64,000 nucleotides of DNA from Prostheceraeus crozeri (Eukaryota; Platyhelminthes; Polycladida; Euryleptidae): NCBI GenBank assembly GCA_907163375.1, contig CAJQUW010011025.1, positions 1 through 64,000 on the forward strand, written 5' to 3'. This document shows, in pieces, positions 44,538 through 57,898 of this stretch (positions within the stretch are counted from its first letter, which is position 1; every line of letters starts with the position of its first letter). The translations under genes and the position numbers were made by a program. Under the pieces are notes generated by a model. The model did not search any database. It was not told the origin of the DNA and saw only the letters and a program-made list of their open reading frames with translations.

Positions 44538-45572
44538 AACATTGGAAGTTCATTGCAGTCATGGGCCCGAAAGTGTAAAATGGAAATGGACTGTGTTTCC
44601 TCTTAATTTTCAAGATATTCTTCTTGCCCTGAATTCCTAACAAATTGCATCGTCTCATACTTTCATAAATGTTGAAATTTCGAATCCCTATCTACTCAGG
44701 CTCTTCGACAAGTGATGCAACTTCACTTACGACACTGCAGAATTCAAGCTTGTCAGAGGGACACATGAGTCTCTAATTTAATCAAAAGTTCTATCTCTTC
44801 GACACTCAAAACTTCTATTTGATTGCAGACATCAATAGTTCGGAAGCTTGCAACCATCAGATAACTGTCTCCGTAATCAGGCATCTCGGCATATTGTAAG
44901 GTTGCAAGGTTGTTGGATGATAATGAGTACAGAAGTCGAGTCTGTGCGAAATCGAGACTCAACAACGCACTGTAATAAACATATTCTTTGTGGACTTCTA
45001 TATAGGTCAATTAAGAGGAGGCATGTCTACATGAGAAGTTGAGAACAAGTTTTCAGTCAACATAGCTATTCAATTTTCCGCGAAGTGAGCAAAAATATAA
45101 CTCTTCCTCAATTTAGACGATTTTTTCATTTTATAAAATAAAATTCCCCGACGCGTTTCGTCACGGTGGACAGTATCAAGGGGTAAGTAAATAGACAGGC
45201 TGGACCTCCCGTCTAAGACACGAAAGATCAGGTTGCTTCCATGAATTTTCCAAACACAGTTATTGTGCGTAATTGAGCTATGGTACAATGTGGAAAAGAG
45301 AAGGCTCTTGCTTTCTTGATGAACATGAACCCGAAGAAACAATTACGAGAACAGTAAACACGGAACAAATAAACCAGATGAACATGGTGGCGCAATCCAC
45401 AGGAAATACGATCCAAATATTCAATAACTGTGCAGTGAATTTTTGATTTTAATATTGTCTGGACACTTTTTCTCATTGTTTGGATACTTTATGAGTTATA
45501 TTAAATGCATTTTCAGATATCATTGAACCTTTTTAGATAGATCACAACAGGGAAATGACGATAACAATGAAA

Positions 45573-45632
45573 GACATTTTCAGGCGCTTACGCGCCCTCA
45601 AATGTCCTACATTGTTGCCCTCAAAAATCCAT
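45573..45632. repeat. Hairpin-bearing dispersed repeat
   Basis: GACATTTTCAGGCGC TTAC GCGCCCTCAAATGTC (45573-45606) forms a 15-bp stem with two or three mismatches and a 4-base loop. The hairpin plus following CTACATTGTTGCCC matches 27134-27185. Such a hairpin near an end is seen in Helitrons, but the diagnostic termini were not found. Confidence 0.65.
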
Positions 45633-45895
45633 GTTGATGTTATATTGCTTGATATAAATATTACTTTCATGCCTTCACCCCATAGCATTCCTTTAAGGCT
45701 GCCGGGCACAAGTCGGAAACTTCCAATTTATGCCCGCCAATTTCGATGTATTTTCAATGGAACTACAACTTCCCAATTATGCCCTCCGTTTTCACATATC
45801 TATCTGAACCTCTTGAGACATCTATTCACCACGTCATAAACGCTCTTCAATCCATAATAGTTCAGGTATGAATAGAAATTATGTTGGATTTCAAA

Positions 45896-45953
45896 TTTGA
45901 TTGGAGGAGGAAAAAGTCTTCTCAGTCGAAGATTTATTCCTCCTCCAATCAAA
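45896..45953. repeat. Long near-perfect hairpin
   Basis: TTTGATTGGAGGAGGAA at 45896-45912 is the exact complement of 45937-45953 (17 bp). The 24-base interior itself pairs (GTCTTC with GAAGAT), giving a stem of about 26 bp with a 6-base TCAGTC loop. The size resembles a microRNA precursor or a very small palindromic MITE. Confidence 0.8.
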
Positions 45954-48163
45954 ACTTAAATCTGTACAGTTAATGTAATTCTCGCTCAACATTATAGTAA
46001 TGCTAATTCGATTTCTATACGACATGGAAAATGTAGAACGAGCAAAGCGAGACACCATGAGAATAGAAATGACTTGACGTGAGTGAACGTTTCCACCAAA
46101 ACTTGCTTGAGTTTTGAGAAAGTTAAATTCTAATCGGTCACTCTGCAACACCTAAATTCTACTATTGCAAACAGTGTTGTAATGTCATCACATTGAACCG
46201 ACTACTTCAGTTTCTCAATCAATTCAGATAATTAAGACATTGGATGGATGATGTTACAGATGTGTGAATCCAACAGAAAAATGCATGGAATATTCGTTCA
46301 TCTAAAAGACAATATCTCCATTCTGTACGTATGAAACATACACGCGCACAAAAACATGAATATGTTTTGGAATTACATTTTTTCGAAAAAACAGTCATCT
46401 ACTTTCGTTTGTGGTGGTAGATTTGAAGAACATGCAATTTATAGTTCGAAAATTTTCTGTAAAATATTCAATCTAGTTCCAACGCTTTAAATGGTAACGC
46501 AATAAAAGAATTCATTTATGCACTACTTCAACGAACCAACACGCGCTCTCCCTTGAGAAAGCTAAACTCATTAGGGCTTCTGAAATCTCAGAAGTAGGGA
46601 AAGATAAAGCACAGTTGACATAGGATTCCTTTCTTTTTTAGATAAATGTTTAACATGACTATTTTCCTGAAATTGGAAAAGTACGGCTTTTCTGTCCAAG
46701 AATATCTTGTTGAACCGAGAGAGCGAAGGAATCGAGGGTCGACATGATATCCGTGGACGGAAGAGGTACTTTTGCAATGAAGGAATATAATCTTTTCTTG
46801 CGCATGTCTATGAATCAAATCATTCTTCTCGTGCATGTCTCCGAGCAGGGGCAACTAGAATACACTGTAGATATAACCTAATTTCGTTGCGGCCATTGCA
46901 GATAGAATAGATATTAATAGATTATTTCCTATTAAAGTATCCAGGTGAAGAAAGGTCAACTTTTCAAACAGCAATGCAATTAGATATTTCTCCATGAATG
47001 GAAAAGTCATAGTCTTCCTACGTCTCTAGGAAAAGTAAACTTTTCCATCCATACATAAGGAAAAATGCATATGATAGATTGTTATTCATATTCAGAATGA
47101 ATATAACATACGCATATGATTTTCTATCTTGAAACGCTAAAATGGGGTGGTGCTGGGAGCCTGTAGGCCTATGTACAAGCGCTACTATCAATAAAATAAC
47201 TCGCATAGTAACTATTCACGCTAAAAATAAGCTAGAAAATTGTTTCTCCGCTTAAGCGGGAAAGAAATCTCGGTCCCAAAACGTCCCGCTTATCCGGAGT
47301 GCAATGAAATTCGTAGCATCAACCATTATGAGCCTTCTTCATCATCGAACAAAGCAATATCCTGACAATGTCTGTCGAGTGTGACTTCCTGAATACCACA
47401 GCTAGCATATCGAGTCGACATGATAGTTCACGTCGAATGTAGTATCTAAAAACGACTTTGTGTACGCAATCTCATGTGCTGATGAAGTACTTGCAGCTGC
47501 CGTCATTAATCATTGAAAGCTATAGATTCATCAACGGCAGAAAGTACATGCACTCTAAAACCGCTAAGTCTATTTTAAGCAAGTTATGAGACACTCAAAA
47601 TCAATATATGCGATGGGTATTTCGACACAGGGAATATCCGTCAAAAATGATAAATCTACATCCATCAATTATTTCAACAGAAAAATGTTTTACAATAGTT
47701 ATTTATTTGTCTCCGCGAATGTACATTTGTTAAATAAACTGAATGCATTTGCAACCAGCAAGAAGAGAAGTCGCAAAATCCCCCCCCCCGATAGTGGCTC
47801 TCGTGCATAAATCAATTCGCCTGTGTGTTATAATGAAATGACTTTTAAGCTTCGTTTTCAAACACTTTTTAGAAAAAGACTCCACATTCAATACTGGCAA
47901 TAGAGAATTAATATGACTGCATCGAACACAATCCAAATCGGCGAATTATGGAGTAGAAATTCAAAAATATTTGCAAAACGACTGATGTCACGATTGTAAA
48001 CGAAAAGATGGTAGAACAGCAGAGAAGTAGCTTGACTTTAGATATGCAATGCATGAAGTCTGCGAAACCAAGAAAGCTCCAATGAAAAGAATAATGTGTT
48101 ATCGCTTATGCCTGATTCACCCTGGTTGACGAAGATTTTTCGCTGTAGAATGAGTGCATTCTA

Positions 48164-51100
48164 CCGCAACCACTGCGACGACTGCATGAATTCACTGCAA
48201 TCACTGCGACGACTGCATGAATCCACTGCAACCACTGCGACGACTGCGTGAATTCACTGCAATCACTGCGACGAGTGCACGAATTCACTGCAACCACTGC
48301 GACGACTGCATGAATTCACTGCAATCACTGCGACGAGTGCACGAATTCACTGCAACCACTGTGACGACTGCATGAATTCACAGCAACCACTGCGACGACT
48401 GCATGAATTCACTGCAATCACTGCGACGAGTGCACGAATTCACTGCAACCACTGTGACGACTGCATGAATTCACTGCAACCACTGCGACGACTGCATGAA
48501 TTCACTGCAATCACTCCGACGAGTGCACGAATTCACTGCAACCACTGTGACGACTGCATGAATTCACTCCAACCACTGCGGTGACTGTGTGAATTCACTA
48601 CAACCACAGCGACAACTGCGTGGATTCACTACAACCACTGCGACTGCGTGAATTCACTGCAATCATTGCGACGACCGCGTGAATTCACTGCAACCACTGC
48701 GACGACTGCGTGAATTCACTGCAACCACTGTGACGACTGCGTGAATTCACTGCAACCACTGTGACGACTACGTGAATTCACTGCAACCACTGTGGCGACT
48801 GCGTGAATTCACTGCAACCACTGCGACGACTGCGTGAATTCACTGCAATCAGTGCGACGACTGCGTGGATTCACTGCAACCACTGCGACGACTACGTGAA
48901 TTCACTGCAACCACTGTGACGACTGCGTAAATTCACTGCAACCACTGCGACGACCGCGTGAATTCACTGCAACCACTGCGACGACTGTGTGAATTCACTA
49001 CAACCACTGCGGCGACTGCGTGGATTCACTACAACCACTGCGGTGACCGTGTGAATTTACTGCAACCACTGCGACGACTGCGTGGATTCACTGCAACCAC
49101 TGCGACGACTGCGTGAATTCACTGCAACCACTGCGACGACTGCGTGAATTCACTGCAATCAGTGCGACGACTGCGTGGATTCACTGCAACCACTGCGACG
49201 ACTACGTGAACTCACTGCAACCACTGCAACGATTGCGAAAATTCACCGCAACGACTGCAACTACTGCGGCGACTCCATGAATTCACTGCAACCACTGCAA
49301 CGACTGCATGAATTCACTGCAACCACTGCGACGACTGCGTGGATTCACTGCAACTACTGCGACGACTGCGTGGATTCACTGCAACTACTGCGACGACTGC
49401 GTGAATGCACTACAACCATTGCGGTGACTGTGTGAATTCACTACAACCATTGCGGTGACTGCATGAATTCAATGCAATCACTCCGACGAGTGTACGAATT
49501 CACTGCAACCACTGTGACAACTGCATGAATTCACTGCAACCACTGCGGTGACTGTGTGAATTCACTACAACCACAGCGACAACTGCGTGGATTCACTACA
49601 ACCACTGCGACGACTGCGTGGATTCACTGCAACCATTGCGACGACCGCGTGAATTCACTGCAACCACTGCGACGACTGTGTGAATTCACTGCAACCACTG
49701 CGGTGACTGTGTGAATTTACTGCAACCACTGCGACGACTGCGTGGATTCACTGCAATCACTGCGATGACTGTGTGAATTCACTGCAACCACTGCGACGAC
49801 TGCGTGGATTCACTGCAACCACTGCGACGACTGCGTGAATTCACTGCAATCACTCCGACGAGTGCACGAATTCACTGCAACCACTGTGACGACTGCATGA
49901 ATTCACTGCAACCACTGCGACGACTGTGTGAATTCACTACAACCACAGCGACAACTGCGTGGATTCACTACAACCACTGCGACTGCGTGAATTCACTGCA
50001 ATCATTGCGACGACCGCGTGAATTCACTGCAACCACTGCGGCGACTGCGTGAATTCACTGCAACCACCTCGACGACTGCGTGAATTCACTGCAACCACTG
50101 TGACGACTACGTGAATTCACTGCAACCACTGTGGCGACTGCGTGAATTCACTGCAACCACTGCGACGACTGCGTGGATTCACTGCAACCACTGCGACGAC
50201 TGCGTGGATTCACTGCAACCACTGCGACGACTGCGTGAATTCACTGCAACCACTGCGGTGACTGTGTGAATTCACTGCAACCACTGCGGTGACTGCGTGA
50301 ATTCACTGCAACCACTGCGACGACTGAGTGAATTCACTGCAACCACTGCGACGACTGCGTGGATTCACTGCAACCACTGCGACGACTGCGTGAATTCACT
50401 GCAACCACTGCGACGACTGCGTGGATTCACTGCAACCACTGCGACGACTGCGTGAATTCACTGCAACCACTGCGACGACTGCGTGAATTCACTGCAACCA
50501 CTGCGACGACTGCGTGGATTCACTGCAACCACTGCGACGACTACGTGAACTCACTGCAACCACTGCAACGATTGCGAGAATTCACCGCAACGACTGCAAC
50601 TACTGCGGCGACTGCATGAATTCACTGCAACCACTGCAACGACTGCATGAATTCACTGCAACCACTGCGACGACTGCGTGGATTCACTGCAACTACTGCG
50701 ACGACTGCGTGGATTCACTGCAACTACTGCGACGACTGCGTGAATGCACTACAACCATTGCGGTGACTGTGTGAATTCACTACAACCATTGCGGTGACTG
50801 CGTGAATTCACTGCAATCACTCCGACGAGTGTACGAATTCACTGCAACCACTGTGACAACTGCATGAATTCACTGCAACCACTGCGACGACTGTGTGAAT
50901 TCACTACAACCACAGCGACAACTGCGTGGATTCACTACAACCACTGCGACTGCGTGAATTCACTGCAATCATTGCGACGACCGCGTGAATTCACTGCAAC
51001 CACTGCGGTGACTGCGTGAATTCACTGCAACCACTGCGGTGACTGCGTGGATTCACAGCAACCATTGCGACGACTGCGTGAATTCACTACAACCACTGCG

Positions 51101-53716
51101 GTGACTGTGTGAATTCACTGCAACCACTGCGACGACTGCGTGGATTCACTGCAACCACTGCGACGACTGCGTGGATTCACTGCAACCACTGCGACGACTG
51201 CGTGGATTCACTGCAACCATTGCGACGACTGCGTGGATTCACTGCAACCACTGCGACGACCGCGTGAATTCACTGCAACCACTGCGACGACTGCGTGGAT
51301 TCACTGCAACCACTGCGACGACTGCGTGAATTCACTGCAACCACTGCGACGACTGAGTGAATTCACTGCAACCATTGCGACGACTGCGTGGATTCACTGC
51401 AACCACTGCGACGACTGCGTGGATTCACTGCAACCACTGCGACGACTGCGTGGATTCACTACAACCACTGCGACGACTGCGTGGATTCACTGCAACCATT
51501 GCGACGACTGCGTGGATTCACTGCAACCACTGCGACGACTGCGTGAATTCACTGCAACCACTGCGACGACTGCGTGAATTCACTGCAACCACTGCGACGA
51601 CTGCGTGGATTCACTGCAACCACTGCGACGACTGCGTGGATTCACTACAACCACTGCGACGACTGCGTGAATTCACTGCAACCACTGCGGTGACTGTGTG
51701 AATTCACTGCAACCACTGCGACGACGGCGTGAATTTACTGCAACCACCTCGACGACTGCGTGAATTCATTGCAACCACTGCGACGACTGCGTGAATTCAC
51801 TGCAATCAGTGCGACGACTGCGTGGATTCACTGCAACCACTGCGACGACTACGTGAACTCACTGCAACCACTGTGACGACTGCGTGAATTCACTGCAATC
51901 AGTGCGACGACTGCGTGAATTCACTGCAACAACTGCAACGACTGCGTGAATTCACTGCAACCACTGCAACGATTGCGAGAATTCACCGCAACGACTGCAA
52001 CTACTGCGGTGACTGCATGAATTCACTGCAACCACTGCGACGACTGCATGAATTCACTGCAACCACTGCGACGACTGCGTGAATTCACTGCAACCACTGC
52101 GACGACTGCGTGGATTCACTGCAACCACTGCGACGACTGCGTGAATGCACTACAACCATTGCGGTGACTGTGTGAATTCACTACAACCATTGCGGTGACT
52201 GCGTGAATTCACTGCAATCACTCCGACGAGTGCACGAATTCACTGCAACCACTGTGACGACTGCATGAATTCACTGCAACCACTGCGGTGACTGTGTGAA
52301 TTCACTACAACCACAGCGACAACTGCGTGGATTCACTACAACCACTGCGACTGCGTGAATTCACTGCAATCATTGCGACGACCGCGTGAATTCACTGCAA
52401 CCACTGCGGTGACTGCGTGAATTCACTGCAACCACTGCGGTGACTGCGTGGATTCACAGCAACCATTGCGACGACTGCGTGAATTCACTGCAATCACTGC
52501 GATGACTGTGTGAATTCACTGCAACCACTGCGACGACTGCGTGGATTCACTGCAACCACTGCGACGACTGCGTGAATTCACAGCAACCACTGCGTTCGAC
52601 CGCGTGAATTCACAGCAACCATTGCGACGACCGCGTGAATTCACTGCAACCACTGCGACGACCGCGTGAATTTACTGCAACCATTGCGACGACTGCGTGG
52701 ATTCACTGCAACCATTGCGACGACTGCGTGAATTCACTGCAACCACTGCGACGACTGAGTGAATTCACTGCAACCACTGCGACGACTGAGTGAATTCACT
52801 GCAACCATTGCGACGACTGCGTGAATTCACTGCAACTACTGCGACGACTGCGTGGATTCACTGCAACCACTGCGACGACTGAGTGAATTCACTACAACCA
52901 CTGCGACGACCGCGTGAATTCACTGCAACCATTGCGACGACTGCGTTAATTCACTGCAACCACTGTGACGACTACGTGAATTCACTGCAACCACTGTGGC
53001 GACTGCGTGAATTCACTGCAACCACTGCGACGACTGCGTGGATTCACTGCAACCACTGCGACGACTGCATGGATTCACTACAACCACTGCGACGACTGCG
53101 TGAATTCACTGCAACCACTGCGGTGACTGTGTGAATTCACTGCAACCACTGCGGTGACTGTGTGAATTTACTGCAACCACCTCGACGACTGCGTGAATTT
53201 ACTGCAAACACTGCGGTGACTGTGTGAATTCACTGCAACCACTGCGACGACGGCGTGAATTTACTGCAACCACTGCAACGACTGCGTGAATTTACTGCAA
53301 CCACCTCGACGACTGCGTGGATTCACTGCAACCATTGCGACGACTGCGTGGATTCACTGCAACCATTGCGACGACTGCGTGAATTCACTGCAACCACTGC
53401 GACGACTGAGTGAATTCACTACAACCACTGCGACGACTGAGTGAATTCACTGCAACCACTGCGGTGACTGCGTGAATTTACTGCAACAACTTCGACGACT
53501 GCGTGAATTCACTACAACCACTGCGGTGACTGCGTGAATTTACTGCAACCACCTCGACGACTGCGTGAATTCACTGCAACCACTGCAACGACTGCGTGAA
53601 TTCACTGCAACCACTGCGACGACTGCGTGAATTTACTGCAACCACCTCGACGACTGCGTGAATTTACTGCAAACACTGCGACGACTGCGTGAATTCTCTG
53701 CAACCACTGCGACGGC
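48164..53716. repeat. 31-bp satellite array, ~179 copies
   Basis: The unit contains CAACCACTGCGACGACTGCG followed by TGAATTCA (an EcoRI site in most copies). Because 31 is not a multiple of three, any open frame cycles through LQPLRRLREF, TATTATTAW and IHCNHCDDCVNS, and frames of up to 145 codons arise by chance. Most unit variants are CG to TG or CA changes. Marker units recur at fixed offsets: a CAGCGACAACTG unit at 48607, 49574, 49946, 50912 and 52314, and a CGATTGCGARAATTCACCGC block near 49227, 50563 and 51967. Confidence 0.97.
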
Positions 53717-56571
53717 TCTTGTGTTCACTTCCACTTATTTTTTTCAAAATTGTGGCTTCAACATTCTCTTCAATATGATTGTGTTCCATAGAATGATACA
53801 GGAATACGTTGTCATTCTCTTTATTTTTGATGTCGCATCAATGTTCCTTCATCCTCTCTAAATTAAAATCTTCCATTTTCAACAATGTAATGATAGTCAC
53901 AGTTCTCACAAATAAGGGCATAGATGATATTTGATGAAACACATGTTGCAACCTCAGCTTTGATAGTGTGGCGGATGATGTGATGCATTGTTGAGAGTAC
54001 AGCATTTTACAGCTCGCACTATTACATAGTGAAACAATACCGCCGTTCTTTACGAATTCATGCGAACACATTTCCAAATAATAACGAATAACTGGTTTGT
54101 GCTTTTGCCAATTCGAGATAATCTCTTTCGCCCGTCTAAATTGGATGAAATTAGAAAAAGAAATCATCCCACTCATCACTGATATTGATATGACTATATA
54201 TCAGTCGATCATCCCGTGGAACTGTCAGAATGTGCATGATACGATAACAACTTCCTTCGGGTGCATATTATACCTAACCTGAGGTAACTCTGGCTCCAGG
54301 GCATGGTCTGGTGACTACAGGGAATAGATCTGCTGACCGTGGAGAACAGTTCTATCAACAGCTGGTAAAAACCGAACACCGAAATTCCCTTTGGGATTAC
54401 TCAATCCGAGAGCACGTGCTTAATAGCTGTGTCTAGGATAGCGATAGCTTGATATGGTCATTTGGTGTCATGGATGGTTCTTGTTGGGTTCCTGGCCCCT
54501 ACGAGCTAGTGCTTATGACTGGGGAGACACCCCTCTATGCCTGCATCCATTGTAGGAAATCAGGGCCTCCAATGCAGATGCAGGGTCCTGTTAGTTTGGT
54601 GCTGGGTGGATTAGACTAGAGTGTTACTCTGCCCGCATCTTCGGGTGCATCCTTTGCCAATATCAGTCAATCATCCTGTGGAACTATCAGAATGCACATG
54701 ACACGATAACAATTTCTTGCTTGGTTGAATCCGCTTTACATTGGGAAGTACTGGACGGATTTTACAGTTCATTTTGAGAGTAATGAGGCCTTAAATGAAT
54801 CGATGAGTACCCCACACTGTCTGTAATCAGATTGTTTAACTCATTTAGTTTACTTGAAGTGAAGACTAATTCAAAACGATGGCGCATGCTGGAACTTAGT
54901 AAATGGGTAAAAAATTTCCTAATACCTTACATAGAAAGGGAAAACAGTTATGCTTCGCTTGCGGATTGCTGTGAATTCCTCGAAAATGCTTCGATCGCCA
55001 CGATTACTTCAGATTCGAAGAATTCAGATCATTGCGAACAAGTTTTCTCATTGATGTTGGTCCGTCAGATTCCTTCTTCAGAAGTTAGATGTAGAAATCT
55101 ATTTAGAATTGTGAATTTCCATCAATTCTGTTTATAGCCTACCACTACATGTACGTCAATGGTGTCAAATTATTGTTTTTACTTACTTCTCAGATCCCAA
55201 TGACGGGCATAAAAAGCAAGAAAATTTTGAATCTCGACATTCTTGAAATATGGCCTGACATATTATCATATTCAAGATAGTATGACTCAAGCTTGATAAA
55301 ATGCATATGGTTCAGTGGTCCGTCTAATTCTGATGGCAGTCAAAGTTTGTCGGCTAAAAATTGTGTATTTTGTCATTATGACATCCTCTAAGAATGAATG
55401 AACTTATAGCAGCATCAAGAATCAAACATGTCGTTCGGGGCTGCTCAATGATTGAAGAATATTCTGTGCCATTTAATCAATACACAAGACCGAAGTTGTA
55501 AAATCTTACTGTTGCAGGTTGTGGAGCAAAATACACCACCAAACGGGATATCAACGTCAATGGACAGTGGCAGATTAAAGTATGCGCTCAATTAGGATGG
55601 AATTCGTCGATGGACCCTATTATAAGATACAAGCAAGCCTCCAATCCAAGCTTCTATTTCGGAAAATTTTGAAGCAATTCTTATATGTGCTTATAGCGAC
55701 ACAGTGACAGACCTTTTCCGTTGAACCCCAGCTCTTCAAACTATGTATATGTGATATTTAGTCATGTAGGAATTAATGAAAATTTCCATGTAATATATTT
55801 TTATATAATACACTGAGATCATTGGAAGAACAGAGATATCTGCACTAAACTATGCGTTATGTAAAGATCATCTAATTGCAGAGAAATACGGACATCTCAC
55901 TTCCTTAGTAATCACTTGAATCTCATCCCATTTATTTAATTCTGCGTGCACATGCTTCCGATTGTCATCTGAATTACAATTTGCTGGAAATCTGAATGCT
56001 GCTGTTAAAGACACATTATGAAGACGTGGATAGAGCTCGTAGGCGGCCGGCCGCTCGCATCCGTGCATAGGCCTGTTTGAGTCGCTGTTTTCTGGTCCGG
56101 AAAGTCTCTCAAAAGCGCACGTGCTGACGCCTGACTGATCTCAGATATAAATTTAGCATTGTAACTGGTGCACGATCTGGAAGTCTATTGTCGATGTCAA
56201 TGAAGTCTGACGCAGTGTGGACACAAAAGACAGAGTTCACGACCCCGTGGAGACCTTGATTGACGTCTTCTGCAGAATTCTACATTTGTCTGTCTCAATC
56301 TTGACAAAGCCGGGAAAAAATCTCAATGCTGAGCATTGATTAACCTTTTCAGAGGCAATGTCAGTTAAAGCTATTTCTACTACTCCACTGATGTTGATGA
56401 GCAGATTACCACAGTAGTTTGATGCTTGGCCTAGCGATCTTTCGGACCAGAGCTGGGTGGACTGTTGGCCAAAGAAATAATCCGGGATTACGGAAATCCG
56501 GAAATAGGCCATCCTGGGTTGCCCATGAAATTCAATCTTCAATTTCTGACTGATGAGATGACGAGATGATA
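53717..56571. other. Unassigned DNA with nested short repeats
   Basis: No recognised gene; the plus frame at 54832-55137 (101 codons) has no known motif. A ~55-bp segment at 54197-54252 recurs at 54659-54713 (ATCATCCYGTGGAACTRTCA), and between them a CTTCGGGTGCAT word occurs at both inner edges (54255, 54641). The GC-richer interior looks like an inserted sequence. Positions 55806-55855 and 56405-56456 are repeat pieces noted elsewhere. Confidence 0.5.
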
Positions 56572-56742
56572 TAAATAAAGTCATTGAATAAAGAACTCCA
56601 TTCTTTGAACTTGTTGCATATTTGAACAATCAAGTCCTCTGACAAGAGTGAAAAATGCGTCAAATCTGCAAGTTTGTGACTTTTGAAGGTAGCGTCTTGA
56701 CTTCAGACAAAATCAACGATATCCATGCATATGTATATCAAG
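56572..56742 (+). repeat. Left pseudo-LTR
   Basis: First 171-bp direct repeat, starting AAAGTCATTGAATAAAGAAC. The ATG of the RT frame (56725) lies inside its last 20 bases. Confidence 0.88.
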
Positions 56743-57898
56743 AAACATGAACTTGATAGACTTTCGTCTTTGAACGATGTGATAGTCACACCTGTTGACA
56801 AGGGAGGTAAATGGCTCATTGCAGACAAAAATGAATATTTGAACGAGGCTTTTCGCCAATTAAACCAAGACAATTTTTATCAACCGATTGAAAATAGTGT
56901 AACCTTTGTTATTGGTAAAAAGTTGAAAAATTTTCTGGACTACTTGTATAAAAGTAAGTTCATCACTAATCGTGAATTACGTGCGCTGGAGCCTGTTCAG
57001 CAATGGAGAGACCGCCGTTTTTATCTTCTGCCTGAAATCCATAAAAATAAATGGTCTACTCCTTTTATGCCACCCGGTAGACCAATTGTTTCCGATACTT
57101 CAAGTGTCTCCAGAAATTGTGCTTCTTACATAGAATATTTTTTGTCACCGGTAGCTAAAAGCTTACCTAGCTACGTACGCGACTCAAACCATGTAATTTC
57201 TATTTTGAAGAATTTTCGCTTACAAGATCACTCTATTTTATTTACACTGGACGTAGCGTCGCTATACACTAATATTCCAACAAACGAAGGTGTCAAAGCA
57301 TGTACTCAAGCTTTTTTGAATTTTCCTGATGTACGCCGTCCTGATCTCACGATATTGTCAATGCTACGTTTGTTGCTATCATCCAATGACTTTACTTTTC
57401 ATGGTGAAAGATTTTTACAAGTCCACGGGACCGCCATGGGCTGCGCCTTTGGTGGTTCCTATGCTAACATTTATCTTGGACAATGGGAGGAGCAGATCCT
57501 TAAGTTCTCAAAAATTCCATGCTTATGGATCCGCTTCATTGATGATATTTTTGGACTGTGGAATCATTCGGAAGCAGACCTACTTACCTTTGTAAATTCT
57601 GTAAATAGCCTCGATGTAAATATTTCTGTCTCAGTGACTTTTAATTTGTACAGTATCAGATTTCTAGATTTAGAACTGTACAGATGTAATGATTGTATTT
57701 TTCACCGTGTAGGCTTCAAACCTACAGATTCTTTTAATTTATTAAATACCGACTCATATCATCCATCACATATCTTTTCCAGTATTATTTATTCTCAATT
57801 GTACAGATTTTTAACTCTCAATTCTACTTACCATGATTTCTGTTTGAACAAAAAGGTTGTACAAAAGAACTGGATGAAAAAAGGGTTATACACGCAGT
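56725..57898 (+). pseudogene. Penelope-like reverse transcriptase, interrupted
   Basis: About 390 residues up to the hAT insertion. Motifs: VDKGGKWLIADKNEY (residues about 24-38, N-terminal block), RFYLLPEIHKN and PPGRPIVSD (fingers), LDVASLYTNIP (palm A, catalytic Asp), GTAMGCAFGGSYANI (palm B), RFIDDIFGLW (palm C, FIDD as YxDD equivalent), RFLDLELY and GFKPTDSFNLLN...YHPSH (thumb). All three palm aspartates are present. It belongs to the telomerase-related Penelope RTs. The frame runs into the MITE; after it, homology continues at 59475 in a different phase, so a second lesion exists. This makes it non-functional as it stands. Confidence 0.9.

Larger units (their letters stand above)
44538..48163. 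other. Unassigned AT-rich DNA with two hairpins
   Basis: No coding signal. Contains the repeat pieces at 45267-45305 and 45573-45632 and a hairpin at 45896-45953, listed separately. A C9-10 run lies at 47781-47790. Confidence 0.5.

Noticed and set aside
48164-53716. CRISPR array or Cys/His-rich repeat protein
   Set aside because: Units are directly adjacent without spacers, and open frames cycle through three peptides because the unit is 31 bp.
56548-56585. Hammerhead ribozyme core (CTGATGAG ... GTC) at the left pseudo-LTR
   Set aside because: The GAAA box reads GAGA, helix I and III partners do not pair, and the motif is absent before the right repeat.
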